From positions 1-52,492 of the forward strand of contig NZ_QICL01000003.1 of the NCBI RefSeq assembly GCF_003201355.1: a DNA stretch of 52,492 bases. The letters run 5' to 3'. The DNA comes from Indolivaga alginatilytica. Lineage in GTDB: Bacteria; Bacteroidota; Bacteroidia; Bacteroidales; Dysgonomonadaceae. Numbering within the stretch: position 1 is the first letter of the stretch; each line of letters starts with the position of its first letter. Of this stretch, positions 1-8,849 are shown one piece after another. Below the pieces are notes generated by a model that worked only from the letters and a program-made list of their open reading frames with translations, did no database searches and was not told the DNA's origin. Made by a program: the position numbers and the translations under genes.

Positions 1-89
1 TTTATCAGTTTAAGCTCTTTCTTCTTGGGAATCATAACTGAAAAATAATGGGGATTATTCTTTTAAGTTAATGATTTTCAAGAGATTGA

Positions 90-485
90 GCAAATAATCA
101 ATCGCTTATTTTATTGATTATAAACATTTTAACTAAACAAATCAGCGGAAAAGTTCAACTACTGATTCGCATTACTAATGAGTTTGATCTCTCAGCCAAA
201 GAAATTACAGATGCTTACAGGTGTAGATGGGATATCGAAGTATTTTTCCGCTTCATAAAACAGGAACTCAATGGGAGTCATTTGGTTTCACTAAATAAGA
301 ATGGAATAGAAGTCATGCTATATATGACTTTGATTGTTGCGATGCTTATATTGATATACAAGCATGCCAATAATATTGGTTATAAAACTGCTAAGGGAAG
401 ATTCACCATGGAAATCAGAAACCTGATAATTTCAATGATTGTGATCGAATATGGTGGTGACCCCTCAATATTCTTCAGAACTTAG
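90..485 (+). pseudogene. IS4-type transposase, C-terminal remnant
   Basis: The reading frame is open from 90 to the TAG at 483-485 but has no ATG. The recognisable part holds the YRxRWxIExFFxxIKQ block (in the middle of the fragment, near R-C-R-W-D-I-E-V-F-F) that is typical of the C-terminal DDE/YREK region of IS4-family transposases. The N-terminal two thirds, with the first catalytic acidic residues, are missing, and a TGA at 87-89 closes the frame upstream. This is a truncated, inactive insertion-sequence remnant, and the window may begin inside it. No terminal inverted repeats or target duplication are visible. Confidence 0.75.
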
Positions 486-494
486 AAAACAAAA

Positions 495-520
495 AGTGGT
501 CGGAAGAAATTCCGACCACT
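495..520 (+). terminator. Hairpin terminator after the transposase remnant
   Basis: Perfect 11-bp inverted repeat (AGTGGTCGGAA / TTCCGACCACT) with a GAAA tetraloop, starting 10 bases after the transposase stop codon. It has no long T tract, so it may be an RNA-stabilising hairpin or the IS end rather than a strong intrinsic terminator. Confidence 0.5.
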
Positions 521-568
521 ACTGTATTTGGTGGTCTGCTTATTTACTTTAATTCAACTAAAGAAATA

Positions 569-1081
569 TTATTTAGTTGAATTTTTATATTTTTCCAGTT
601 CTTTCTGAACACGGGCTAGTTCAGCTTCAAGTTTCTTGTTTTTTGCAGTTTCCGTATTTAGATCTTTGGTAACTATTTTAATAACCTTTTCATGCACTTT
701 ACTTAAATCCTCACAAAGCTTTATATACTTTGCATCTCCAGTTATTGTAATTGTATTGTTTATGGCTCCATTTAAATTAAAGCTATCAAGTGCATTATCT
801 CCAACAGTTAGAGTATTATTTTCTAAAACATACTTTTGTACCATATCATCGGGTTGAACTTTTTTGAAAAATTCAACAGGAAGATTAAATATATTAGCTA
901 CCTGCATAAGGATTTTATCATCTACTATTTCCTGTTGTTCAAGATTATAGACAGCCTTCTGATTGGTATTTAATAACATGGCCAGTTCTTCCTGATTTTT
1001 ATCGAAAAATACCCTTGCCCTTCTGATATTTCTTCCGTGATGTGGCTTTTTCTCTTTTCTTTTTGCTGTATCTATGTCCAT
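569..1081 (-). CDS. XRE-type helix-turn-helix regulator with C-terminal coiled coil
   Basis: A 170-aa protein. A lysine/arginine-rich N-terminus is followed by an XRE/Cro-like HTH (about residues 17-70: NIRRAR...NQEELAMLL...QKAVYNLE, then a third helix region). A short linker comes next, and the last about 60 residues form a heptad-rich, highly charged segment (KLEAELARVQKELEKY) that looks like a coiled coil for dimerisation. It is divergent from the small HTH genes at 1402 and lies in a decayed mobile element, so it is probably the element's regulator. A short palindrome at 1124-1139 sits 43 bp before its start and could be its operator. Target genes are unknown. Confidence 0.7.
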   Translation of the reverse strand: MDIDTAKRKEKKPHHGRNIRRARVFFDKNQEELAMLLNTNQKAVYNLEQQEIVDDKILMQVANIFNLPVEFFKKVQPDDMVQKYVLENNTLTVGDNALDSFNLNGAINNTITITGDAKYIKLCEDLSKVHEKVIKIVTKDLNTETAKNKKLEAELARVQKELEKYKNSTK

Positions 1082-1401
1082 ATCGCTGCTTTTTTAGTTC
1101 AAATCCGGTTCTTACTTACAAATTACTATAAAAATAGTATATTTTTTCTCAACGGTAATTGTTAATACTTCAAATTTAATAAAATATCTGATATGCTTGT
1201 CTCAAAAAGAAGCATAATCATCTGATGAACAGGTAATATTTGAAAATGAATAATTAAATGGATTGCAGTTTTTTAGTTATCATTTAAAAAATGAATGCGA
1301 TTCGCAGATGTAATCAAATGAAAACAAGTGAAATGTAAAGACATATATTTATTTTATAGGAAAAGTAAGATAAATTTCGATATGATTTAAAAATATATCA
1401 T
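1082..1401. promoter_or_regulatory. Divergent intergenic region with candidate operator
   Basis: This 320-bp AT-rich spacer lies between the divergent XRE and HTH genes. It contains the palindrome TACTAT-AAAA-ATAGTA at 1124-1139, a plausible binding site for the adjacent XRE regulator, and no ORF of note. I see no clear TAnnTTTG -7 box here. Confidence 0.35.
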
Positions 1402-1695
1402 ATGGATTATAAAATAATAAACAAGGACACACTTTCTTACATACATGGTAAAATTGCCGAGATTCATAAGCAGGTAACAAAGGAAGTACTATCTACTGCA
1501 AAAATGCCCAAAATGCTGGATAATTATGATGTTTGCAAAATACTGGGTATATCGTTAAGAACCCTCCAATATTACAGAGATAAGGATTTACTTGCATTTA
1601 CCATGTTTCACGGCAAATGTCTGTATAAAGAGGAAGATGTACTGAAGTTTGTTGAAGAACACAAAGGCAAGGTTGCAAAAACTAAAAAGAAATAA
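1402..1695 (+). CDS. Excisionase-like helix-turn-helix protein
   Basis: A 97-aa protein. The N-terminal half is helical. Residues about 40-90 form a winged HTH of the MerR/HTH_17 type (DNYDVCKILGISLRTLQYYRD followed by the wing ...KCLYKEEDVLKFVEEH), with a lysine-rich tail. In Bacteroidetes mobile elements such small proteins (DUF3853/excisionase-like) usually occur in pairs near the integrase and control excision, as Xis2c/2d do in CTnDOT. Here a second copy follows 3 bp downstream (1699-1998) and the integrase at 2112-3335 is convergent. The family call is by motif. The excision role is inferred from position. Confidence 0.7.
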   Translation: MDYKIINKDTLSYIHGKIAEIHKQVTKEVLSTAKMPKMLDNYDVCKILGISLRTLQYYRDKDLLAFTMFHGKCLYKEEDVLKFVEEHKGKVAKTKKK

Positions 1696-1698
1696 TTT

Positions 1699-1998
1699 AT
1701 GGAAGCTATTGATAAAAATTCGACTGAAATAACATCTATTCTACAGATGGTGGATGAAATATAAAAAGCTTATTTATATTATAAGGAATTCAGCAAACCT
1801 CTATTAAACGGGGAACAATTTCTGGATAATAAAGAGCTGAGTGATCTTCTGCATATCAGCCAACGCTCTCTACAGGACTACAGGGATCACGGGAAGATAC
1901 CCTTTTATAAACTGGAAGGGAAGATACTCTATAAGCAATCCGATATACTCAAATTTCTTGCGGATAATTACTATGATAGTTGGAAGGAGGAGAAATAA
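1699..1998 (+). pseudogene. Second excisionase-like HTH gene interrupted by a nonsense codon
   Basis: Read through, this gives 99 codons of an HTH protein paralogous to its neighbour (ELSDLLHISQRSLQDYRD, wing ...KILYKQSDILKFLADNY) before the TAA at 1996-1998. A single in-frame TAA at 1762-1764 (codon 22) splits it just after ...QMVDEI. The rest of the frame is intact, so the change is a point mutation, perhaps TAT/TAC to TAA. A downstream restart would keep the HTH, but there is no convincing ATG between the stop and the domain. It starts 3 bp after the preceding gene, as expected for an operon partner. Confidence 0.65.
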
Positions 1999-2111
1999 AG
2001 GAAATAAAATAATTGAATTATTAAGAAGTGAACGTTCTTTGACATAATGTATTCAATTAAATCATACCCGAAACTTTAATAAGTCTCAGATATGATTTTA
2101 ATTGGTTAAAC

Positions 2112-3335
2112 TTAAGCATTCACTGCAAACTTCTTTCTCAGGGATTCCATCTGATTTTTTAATGTACTGTCAAGTACTCTGGCATATATCGCAGTTGTCC
2201 TTGTACTGGTGTGTCCCAGCATCTTGGCGATGGATTCGATAGATATATTATTGGCCAGTGCAAGACAGGCAAAGGTATGACGTGCAATGTGTGTCGAAAG
2301 ATTCTTGTCAATATTGCAAATTGAAGCTATTTCCTTGAGGTATTCATTCATCTTCTGATTGGACGGTACAGGAAAGACCTTATTATAAATTTCACATTCA
2401 GGATTTGACCTATATTTTTCTATCAGTTTCAACGGTATATCCATCAGTGGAATATTACACATAATATCTGTCTTTACCCTGGTTTTCCTGATCCAGTAAG
2501 CTCCTTCATTATCCCGGAATATATGGTGCTGTTTAAGTCCCTGTACATCGGAGAAGGCTAACCCTGTAAACGAGCAAAAGACGAATATATCTTTTATCAG
2601 CATAAGCCTGGGATTCTCAAAGTCTTTCTCAATAATTCTGGTTAATTCCTCTTCCACAAGAAAATCACGGTTTGTTTTTTCCTGCCTTAATTTTACACCA
2701 GTGAAAGGAGCTGATTCCATCCACCTGTTTGCGGCCGCATAATTGGTAATCTTCTTCAGATTCTTAATGTATTTAACTGTCGTATTTTGAGCACAACTTT
2801 TTTCTGTCTTCAGAAAGTGTTCGAATTCTACGATAAATGCTGTATTGATACTGTTAAAGGGGATATCGCTTATCTTATAAGAGGCTTTCATAAATTCTTG
2901 CAGATAAGTTACGGTTCGTTCATAACGCTGAACAACCTTTTCCACATAATCTTTTCCGATAAGCTCCCTGCACCTTTTGTTATGCTCATTGAAAACTTCC
3001 AGTAGCATTTTGGGTGGTATATATTCTCCATAGAACCTTTTTTTAATGATTTCTGCGGTAATAGGCTTATTGTCCTGTTCAAGCTCCCTGTGGATACGCA
3101 GCACCTTAGTCTTGACCGACAACAGGTAATGGTTCAGTTCTTCGCCGCTTTTATCTTTAGCTTTACAACATTCTTTTTTAGCATCCCACTTATTAACCGG
3201 AACACTCCGTTTAATCTGGACTTCCGCACGCTTTTTGTTTACGGTAATTCTAAGGCAAATAGGGGCTTCACGGTTTTTAAGCAGTTTGGTTTTCTTGATA
3301 AAGAAAAGCACTGAAAAATAATTTCGATCCAACAT
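2112..3335 (-). CDS. Tyrosine recombinase/integrase
   Basis: A 407-aa site-specific recombinase. The N-terminal arm-binding domain covers about residues 1-100, followed by a SAM-like core-binding domain (about 105-205) and the catalytic domain. The catalytic domain shows the His-x-x-Arg block (STHIARHTFA), a second His (MLGHTSTRTT) and the nucleophile Tyr in AIYARV. At the first catalytic Arg position the motif reads TGLAFSD, so Arg I is absent, as described for IntDOT-type Bacteroidetes integrases. Its 5' end faces the 3' end of tRNA-Lys (3579), about 240 bp away. This is the standard arrangement for an element integrated in a tRNA 3' end, but I could not find the matching repeat on the far side. 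Confidence 0.9.
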   Translation of the reverse strand: MLDRNYFSVLFFIKKTKLLKNREAPICLRITVNKKRAEVQIKRSVPVNKWDAKKECCKAKDKSGEELNHYLLSVKTKVLRIHRELEQDNKPITAEIIKKRFYGEYIPPKMLLEVFNEHNKRCRELIGKDYVEKVVQRYERTVTYLQEFMKASYKISDIPFNSINTAFIVEFEHFLKTEKSCAQNTTVKYIKNLKKITNYAAANRWMESAPFTGVKLRQEKTNRDFLVEEELTRIIEKDFENPRLMLIKDIFVFCSFTGLAFSDVQGLKQHHIFRDNEGAYWIRKTRVKTDIMCNIPLMDIPLKLIEKYRSNPECEIYNKVFPVPSNQKMNEYLKEIASICNIDKNLSTHIARHTFACLALANNISIESIAKMLGHTSTRTTAIYARVLDSTLKNQMESLRKKFAVNA

Positions 3336-3521
3336 AATTTTTGAATTTTAGAACGGTTAAAATTAAACATTCAATTTCAAAAATAAGCTATGCAAAAATC
3401 TGTGAATCAACGAAATGTAGACAATAAGGTGGACTAAAAAAATACTTAAAAACAAAGTCCACCTTTTTTGACGTAAATCTATGCGTTATTTCGCATAAAT
3501 GTGTGAATTTTATAAAAAAGA

Positions 3522-3554
3522 AAACTCCCGATAATGTTTGATTATCAGGAGTTT
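3522..3554 (-). terminator. Intrinsic terminator downstream of tRNA-Lys
   Basis: On the minus strand a 13-bp stem with one mismatch (AAACTCC.ATAATC / GATAAT.GGAGTTT) is followed by a T-rich run. It begins 25 nt after the tRNA 3' end. Confidence 0.75.
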
Positions 3555-3578
3555 GCAGTTGTTTTCTTCGATTTTTTG

Positions 3579-3651
3579 TGATCCCGCTGGGGCTCGAACC
3601 CAGGACCCCATCATTAAAAGTGATGTGCTCTACCAACTGAGCTACGGAATC
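3579..3651 (-). tRNA. tRNA-Lys (anticodon TTT)
   Basis: A 73-nt cloverleaf on the minus strand. The 7-bp acceptor pairs GATTCCG with CGGGATC (one G-T pair) and the discriminator is A. The D arm is GCTC..GAGC, the anticodon loop is CTTTTAA reading TTT, and the T arm contains GGTTCGAGCCC. CCA is not encoded. It is likely the target of the integrase at 2112-3335. Confidence 0.93.
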
Positions 3652-3681
3652 TACCTATTGGCTTTTCTTTCAAAGCGAGTG

Positions 3682-3711
3682 CAAAGGTAGTATAATAAAT
3701 TATATATCCAA
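3682..3711 (-). promoter_or_regulatory. Promoter of tRNA-Lys
   Basis: On the minus strand the -7 box TACCTTTG (3682-3689) lies 19 bp downstream of a -33 TTG (3709-3711), the Bacteroidetes sigma-ABfr pattern. The tRNA starts at 3651, about 31 nt after the -7 box. Confidence 0.75.
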
Positions 3712-3769
3712 TAGCGTATTGAAAATATTTCGGAGAAAGATTCTTTTGCTATTCATAGATAGCCTGTCT

Positions 3770-6565
3770 TTACAAGCGGCGAGGAGATCTTCCACCTCCT
3801 CCCGGAGGACCAAATCTTGGACCAGAATCATTATTGTTCATATCCGTCATCTTTGCACCACCTTTGAATATCTGAAAACGGTAAATGAAACTTACCATGA
3901 AGTAGCTTTCTAAAACATTGGTTATCGTTTCACTATTTGACTGGGTTTGGAGTGATTGAGATATGTTCGTTTTTTGATGTAGAATATCATAGATGCTAAA
4001 TTTGATTGTGCCATTTTTTGCTCTAAATACCTGCTTTGACATAGATGCATTCCACAGCCATTCATTAAGTTCAAATCCTTGGGTCGTTCCTGCATTTGCT
4101 GAATAGTTCAGATCTGTGTCCACTATAAGATTATAGGGTAAATACCATGTTGTATTAAAACTACCTCCATAATTGTAAATTGCTTGATTCAGATTACTAT
4201 TTAGGCTATTATTACTAGTGGTATATCTGATGTTACCTCTAATTCCAAAATCGAAGAGTTCGGATCGGTATTGCAGCCCTAAACTTTCTGCTAGATTAAG
4301 AATGTTAGCAGTGTTTTTTAATGAATCGATATATCCATTACTTCGGGTATAATTTCCGAATGTCATCGAGTTGACAGAGAATTTTTTATTTCTCAGGGGA
4401 CGATTCATTATCAATCTTAAATTTGTACTCCAATTACCGTTTATGTTATCAAAAGTACTCTCTTGTCTGCCTCCTTCGAATGAATAAGTTCTGGAAACAA
4501 TGTCATTCGATGCAAAATCGAATCCCCCGAATACCATAATGGCACTAGCTTTCTCCGGGTTAAATTTTTGATAACGTATTCTGAATCGATTGCTGAATGT
4601 TGGTTTTAAGTTAGGATTACCATAGGTTATCCTTAGCGGGTTGGATTCATCTCTTACACTCGATAGTTGGGTAGTTGTTGGTTGAGTGGTTGTTCCCGAG
4701 TAATCGATACGTAGATTATGTCGTTTATCCCATAGATAATTGAATTGAGCTACGGGAGCATAATTAAGTACATTGTTTGAGATTGTGTCATTCTTATTAG
4801 GTGTGATAATCCAGTTGTCCGTCTTAGAGGGTTGGAGCATTACCCCGACAGTATAATTATATTTAGCTCTAACCGATTTGAAGTTGAGGCTTATCTCCTG
4901 ATTTATAAAGATATTTTTCAAATCTTTTGTTGCAGTAGTATCAATAATTGTATAATTACCCAAACCATCGTTTCGGTATGTGTTTTGATCTGCTACCGAA
5001 TAGTTTTTTCTAAAGCTGTAATTAAACTGAATGAAGTTATTTTTTCCGATAGGTTCTACATACGATAAATAGGCTCTCCAATTATATCCCTGATTATCCT
5101 GATTGGTACGTATATCGATAAGTGAGAGTGAATCTCGACCGGAATTCAATCTCATTGTTTTTTTAGACCAGCTTTCTATATCGTTGTCTAAATCGTTAAA
5201 CCCTCCTGATATGCTGAAGCTAAGAACTCTTCCTTTTTTTCCTAACTTACGGCTTACTTCTAATCTTGCATTTGCCGATCGGCTTTCGCCTTCTGAGAAG
5301 TAGGTCGAATTACCCCAGTTCAAGCTATCATTAACGTTCTCATACGTAGTAAGAAAGTCGCTTATACTCGAAGTCTTGTTTTTGCCATATTGCAAACTGG
5401 GAGAAAAAATTACCTTAGTTAACGAATCCGGAGTCCATTCGAAACGAAGATCTGCGCCTGCATTGTCACTATTATTGATTCCTTTGCTATCTGTATTCTG
5501 AAATTGATTACCCTTAGGGGCATTGGTGATGAATTGCACACGGCTATTTGTTCTTAGATCATTCTCAGTCGTTCCAACACGGGTGTTACCTCCCCATTTT
5601 AGTTTGTCGGAGGGAGTCATCGAAAAGTTAAATCCTCCTGTTGTCGATTCTGTAATACCGTTTCCTCCACCAAAATTCATACCTCCGGTTCGTAGCCCTC
5701 TGAACGAGTTACCGGCATTATCTGTAAAACCTTCATTATTGGTATTATTCGATCCGCCCATCAATGTAAACTGATTATCGTTGCGCATATAGTTGGCTAT
5801 ACCACTAACGCCATATCTATCATCACTACCCAATCCACTGGTTGCACTTCCGTACATACCCTGTTTCATGTTTTTCTTTATAGTTAAATTGATAACTGTT
5901 TCGTCTTCGCCGTCATCAAAGCCTGTCATTTGCGACATGTCCGATTTTCGGTCGAGTACTTGCAGTTTATCCACCATTGCGGCAGGAAGGTTCTTGGATG
6001 CAACTTTAGGGTCGCTGGTGAAGAATTCTTTTCCGTCAACTAATATTTTTTTGATTTCTTTTCCATTGATTGTTATTTTTCCTTCAGAATCGACTTCTGC
6101 TCCCGGCATCTTTTTTAGTAAATCCTCCACCACTGCACTGGGTTGTACTTTATACGAATCGGCATTGTACTCTATTGTATCGCCTTTTATTGCAATTTCA
6201 GCGGCTTTTGCTGTCACAACTGCTTCACTAAGCATAATCCCGTCAGCGCTTAAAAATATGTTATCCATCACAACAGACTTTTTGCTTGCATCCACGTTTA
6301 TAAAGGATTCTTTATATCCCAGATACGATACATTTATAATGTATTTACCCGGACTTACAGTGACGAGAAATTTACCTGCATCGTCCGTTGCTAATCCTTT
6401 AACGTAAGTACTGTCTTTTTCTCGTAATATTCGTATGCCAGCCTGTTCAATTGGATCATTATCCGCTTTATCTAAAACAGTTCCTGTGATTCGTATATTA
6501 TTTTGGGCAGTAAGAGGCAAAAGAGAGCAGATTACCATGGCAAATGCAAGCAGTATTTTTTTCAT
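3770..6565 (-). CDS. Outer-membrane beta-barrel protein with CarboxypepD-regulatory-like and plug domains
   Basis: A 931-aa exported protein. It has a signal peptide (about residues 1-20, ending LTAQ) and then a carboxypeptidase-regulatory-like beta-sandwich (about 22-110: ITGTVLDKADNDPIEQAGI ... GYKESF). A TonB-receptor-like plug follows (about 115-235: EAVVTAKAAEI, KMPGAEVDSEGKITINGKE, ILVDGKEFF). The remainder is an outer-membrane barrel of the 'outer membrane beta-barrel protein' family (OMP_b-brl_3). The C-terminus is unusual: it is Gly/Pro/Arg-rich (PRFGPPGGGGRSPRRL) and does not end in the usual aromatic residue. There is no SusD partner next to it, so it is not an obvious SusC. Substrate unknown. 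It is monocistronic, with a long upstream spacer. Confidence 0.85.
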   Translation of the reverse strand: MKKILLAFAMVICSLLPLTAQNNIRITGTVLDKADNDPIEQAGIRILREKDSTYVKGLATDDAGKFLVTVSPGKYIINVSYLGYKESFINVDASKKSVVMDNIFLSADGIMLSEAVVTAKAAEIAIKGDTIEYNADSYKVQPSAVVEDLLKKMPGAEVDSEGKITINGKEIKKILVDGKEFFTSDPKVASKNLPAAMVDKLQVLDRKSDMSQMTGFDDGEDETVINLTIKKNMKQGMYGSATSGLGSDDRYGVSGIANYMRNDNQFTLMGGSNNTNNEGFTDNAGNSFRGLRTGGMNFGGGNGITESTTGGFNFSMTPSDKLKWGGNTRVGTTENDLRTNSRVQFITNAPKGNQFQNTDSKGINNSDNAGADLRFEWTPDSLTKVIFSPSLQYGKNKTSSISDFLTTYENVNDSLNWGNSTYFSEGESRSANARLEVSRKLGKKGRVLSFSISGGFNDLDNDIESWSKKTMRLNSGRDSLSLIDIRTNQDNQGYNWRAYLSYVEPIGKNNFIQFNYSFRKNYSVADQNTYRNDGLGNYTIIDTTATKDLKNIFINQEISLNFKSVRAKYNYTVGVMLQPSKTDNWIITPNKNDTISNNVLNYAPVAQFNYLWDKRHNLRIDYSGTTTQPTTTQLSSVRDESNPLRITYGNPNLKPTFSNRFRIRYQKFNPEKASAIMVFGGFDFASNDIVSRTYSFEGGRQESTFDNINGNWSTNLRLIMNRPLRNKKFSVNSMTFGNYTRSNGYIDSLKNTANILNLAESLGLQYRSELFDFGIRGNIRYTTSNNSLNSNLNQAIYNYGGSFNTTWYLPYNLIVDTDLNYSANAGTTQGFELNEWLWNASMSKQVFRAKNGTIKFSIYDILHQKTNISQSLQTQSNSETITNVLESYFMVSFIYRFQIFKGGAKMTDMNNNDSGPRFGPPGGGGRSPRRL

Positions 6566-7120
6566 TGATTAAAAAGGCATTATTGTTGAATGATTAATAT
6601 CATCAGACCAAGATTTTATTAAAAGGTTTAATCGGAAATCTTCTTTTTTTTATATTTTTTTGTAGAAACTTCGCAATCTCTCCGGATTTACGAATTATTA
6701 AATTTTTAGAATCCGTTAAAAATTATTTATTAGCTAAATTTGAATTTTAAATGAAAACTGCTTTGTTTTAAAATTGCAGGTTTAATTCGAATGGATAGTT
6801 GAGCTTTTTATCTATCAGTAAATAGCTGTAAGTCAATAGTTATTGGTCTGAAAAAAAGTAACAGTTGGACTGGCCCCTGCCCGAATCGGAAAGCAGTAAG
6901 CAAGGAGGAAATAAAACCGCGGAATAAGTGTCACTTTTGTTACCTTTGTAACTTTCTAGATGTTTATTTGCTGAAATACAGATGTTTATAGGGGTCTCAA
7001 AGGTGACACTTATTAGCTGTTTATCGGTTCTTTTGTTACTTAATTGTTTGTGTTTTGTTACTTAATGAGTTTTTATAATAGAACTTTTCAACTCTTGATT
7101 GGAACAATAAAAGAATATAT
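6566..7120. promoter_or_regulatory. Divergent 555-bp spacer with 17-bp inverted repeat and promoter
   Basis: It separates the divergent barrel protein and nucleotidase genes. It holds an inverted repeat with 17-bp arms (6923-6939 and 6998-7014, AATAAGTGTCACtTTTG, one mismatch). A -7-like box TACCTTTG (6941-6948) lies directly inside the left arm. Positions 6868-6905 are noticeably more G+C rich than the surroundings. No gene is evident. Confidence 0.45.
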
Positions 7121-7873
7121 ATGAAAAAAATGATTGGAGGTGCGATGTTGATTGCATTGTGCTTTTCCTGCTCCCGACAACAATATGTTGTTACAAGTCT
7201 GCAAGCTCAGCGATATCCGATTGTGGCGGCAGACTATCCTCAAAGTGATAATGAAGTGGAAGCCCTTGTTGATAAATACAAAGTAAAGCTTGACAATGAG
7301 ATGAATCAGGTGATAGGGATTTCCACACAAGATATGACTTATGCCCGCCCCGAGAGTTTGTTGACAAACCTTACATCGGATGTGATGGAGGCTTACGGAG
7401 GGAAGTATATGAATGGAGCATGCGACTTAGCATGTATGAATGTCCATGGGCATCGAGCTAATCTGGCTAAAGGTAATATAACGGTAGGTAATATTTTTGA
7501 AATATATTCATTTGAGAATACGCTTGTTTTGATAAAACTCAAAGGAAATGATTTATTGGATGCGTTTGAATCTTATGCAAAAATGGGAGGTGCAGGAATA
7601 TCATCGACCGTAAAGCTAATTATTAAAGACGGAAAGTTAGTATCTGCTACGGTAAAAGGTCAGCCTGTGGATAAGAATAAGGTGTATACAATTATTACCC
7701 TTGATTATTTGGCAGACGGTAATGATGGTCTGGAAGCTTTCAAGAACTCTCTGGAGGTTATAGAACCGGGAATAACACTGCGTGATGCTATGATGCAATA
7801 TGTAAAAGATCAAACAGCGGATGGCAAACAAATATCGTCGGTATTAGACGGAAGGATAACTGTAGAGAAGTAA
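7121..7873 (+). CDS. 5'-nucleotidase C-terminal-domain lipoprotein
   Basis: A 250-aa lipoprotein. The lipobox (ALCFSC, Cys near residue 18) predicts acylation and a cell-envelope location. The mature part is the 5_nucleotid_C fold, which binds the nucleoside in UshA-type enzymes. It shows the DLACMNVHGHRANLAKGNITVG block (substrate loop region, residues about 104-126), NIFEIYSFENTLVLIKLKG and YTIITLDYLADGNDGLEAF. The metal-dependent catalytic domain is not here but in the next gene (7950-8777), so this is a split version of the single-chain 5'-nucleotidase, with the domain order reversed relative to the fused protein. The two proteins probably form one periplasmic enzyme for nucleotide salvage. 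Confidence 0.87.
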   Translation: MKKMIGGAMLIALCFSCSRQQYVVTSLQAQRYPIVAADYPQSDNEVEALVDKYKVKLDNEMNQVIGISTQDMTYARPESLLTNLTSDVMEAYGGKYMNGACDLACMNVHGHRANLAKGNITVGNIFEIYSFENTLVLIKLKGNDLLDAFESYAKMGGAGISSTVKLIIKDGKLVSATVKGQPVDKNKVYTIITLDYLADGNDGLEAFKNSLEVIEPGITLRDAMMQYVKDQTADGKQISSVLDGRITVEK

Positions 7874-7905
7874 GGTCACTGACCTTTTTGTTGTTTTGAT
7901 AAGCA
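7872..7905 (+). repeat. 34-bp intergenic hairpin repeat, copy 1
   Basis: First of three copies, with the others at 8798-8831 and 45614-45647 (minus). The consensus is a small palindrome AAGGTCtnnGACCTT with a T run, followed by TTGCTTTGGTAAGCA, which can itself fold. This copy is the most diverged (about 26 of 34 positions match copy 3) and starts at the stop codon of the nucleotidase C-domain gene. It could work as a weak intra-operon terminator or as a small dispersed repeat. Confidence 0.6.
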
Positions 7906-7949
7906 TAGTCAACAAGGTTTGTTTGACTTTAAAAAAGAAAATATTTATA

Positions 7950-8777
7950 ATGAGACTAAAAAATATATTATTGTTTACTCTGCTCTGTGTAGGATTGATG
8001 GTAAACGCCCAAAAAAAGATTGTAATCTTGGGAACAAACGATACTCATAGCCGTATAGAGCCGTTACCCGATAGTGACAAGAGTTATGGCGGTATGGGCG
8101 GTGTTGTAGCACGTGAAGCTTTTATCTCAGAAATGAGAAAACAAAACCCGAATGTGTTACTGTTTGATGCGGGTGATTTTGTACAAGGCACGCCCTATTT
8201 TAATATTTTTCATGGAAGGGTGGAAACTCAAGCGATGAATCTGATGAAATACGATGCCGGAACTTTGGGTAATCATGAATTTGATTATGGATTGGATACG
8301 TTAAAAATGATCGTTGAAAGGCTCGACTTTCCTATTCTTAACTGCAACTACGATTTTTCTAAAACAGTTCTTAAAGATGATATAAAGCCTTATGTTGTTT
8401 TGAATAGATTTGGATTAAGGATCGGTGTATTAGGGGTTGGTGTAGATCCTGAAGGGCTTGTGCAAAAGAATAAGTACGAAGGGATGGAGTTTAAACCTGT
8501 TATAAGCAGTGTGAATTTTTATGCTAAAATACTCAAAGAGTCAAAGCAGTGTGATTTGATTATCTGTTTATCGCACGTAGGTTATAATTCAGATATACAA
8601 TTGGCTGAGCAATCGAAGAATGTGGATATCATTATAGGCGGTCATTCTCATACCTATATGGAAACACCTGACATGCGTAAAAATCTGGATGGAAAAGAAG
8701 TCATGATTTTTCAAACAGGGAAAAATGGGGCGTATGTGAATAAAATAGAGGTAGAGCTGGATAAAATTAAAAAATAA
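7950..8777 (+). CDS. 5'-nucleotidase/UDP-sugar hydrolase metallophosphatase domain
   Basis: A 275-aa exported protein with a signal peptide of about 19 residues (ending VNAQ). I chose the ATG at 7950 rather than an upstream in-frame start because the signal peptide begins there. It is a calcineurin-like dimetal phosphoesterase with GTNDTHSRIEP (metal ligands D-x-H), DAGDFVQG, GNHEFDYG, and the later metal ligands in LSHVGYNSD and IGGHSHTYM. The spacing is that of UshA/5'-nucleotidase N-terminal domains. It hydrolyses nucleotides or nucleotide sugars outside the inner membrane, together with the C-domain partner encoded just upstream. Confidence 0.9.
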   Translation: MRLKNILLFTLLCVGLMVNAQKKIVILGTNDTHSRIEPLPDSDKSYGGMGGVVAREAFISEMRKQNPNVLLFDAGDFVQGTPYFNIFHGRVETQAMNLMKYDAGTLGNHEFDYGLDTLKMIVERLDFPILNCNYDFSKTVLKDDIKPYVVLNRFGLRIGVLGVGVDPEGLVQKNKYEGMEFKPVISSVNFYAKILKESKQCDLIICLSHVGYNSDIQLAEQSKNVDIIIGGHSHTYMETPDMRKNLDGKEVMIFQTGKNGAYVNKIEVELDKIKK

Positions 8778-8797
8778 CGGGAAAGGGGATCATTTTT

Positions 8798-8831
8798 AAG
8801 GTCTCAAATCTTTTTATTGCTTTGGTAAGCA
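8798..8831 (+). repeat. 34-bp intergenic hairpin repeat, copy 2
   Basis: It shares 22 consecutive identical bases (CTTTTTATTGCTTTGGTAAGCA) with the minus-strand copy at 45614-45647 and about 30 of 34 overall. It lies between the nucleotidase operon and the GH3 fusion gene, 18 bp before the latter's ATG. Confidence 0.65.
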
Positions 8832-8849
8832 AAACAACAACTGATAATT

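Noticed and set aside
1841-2047. 68-aa plus-strand ORF
   Set aside because: Out-of-frame shadow of the interrupted HTH gene at 1699-1998.
3388-3636. 82-aa minus-strand ORF
   Set aside because: It reads through tRNA-Lys and its terminator.
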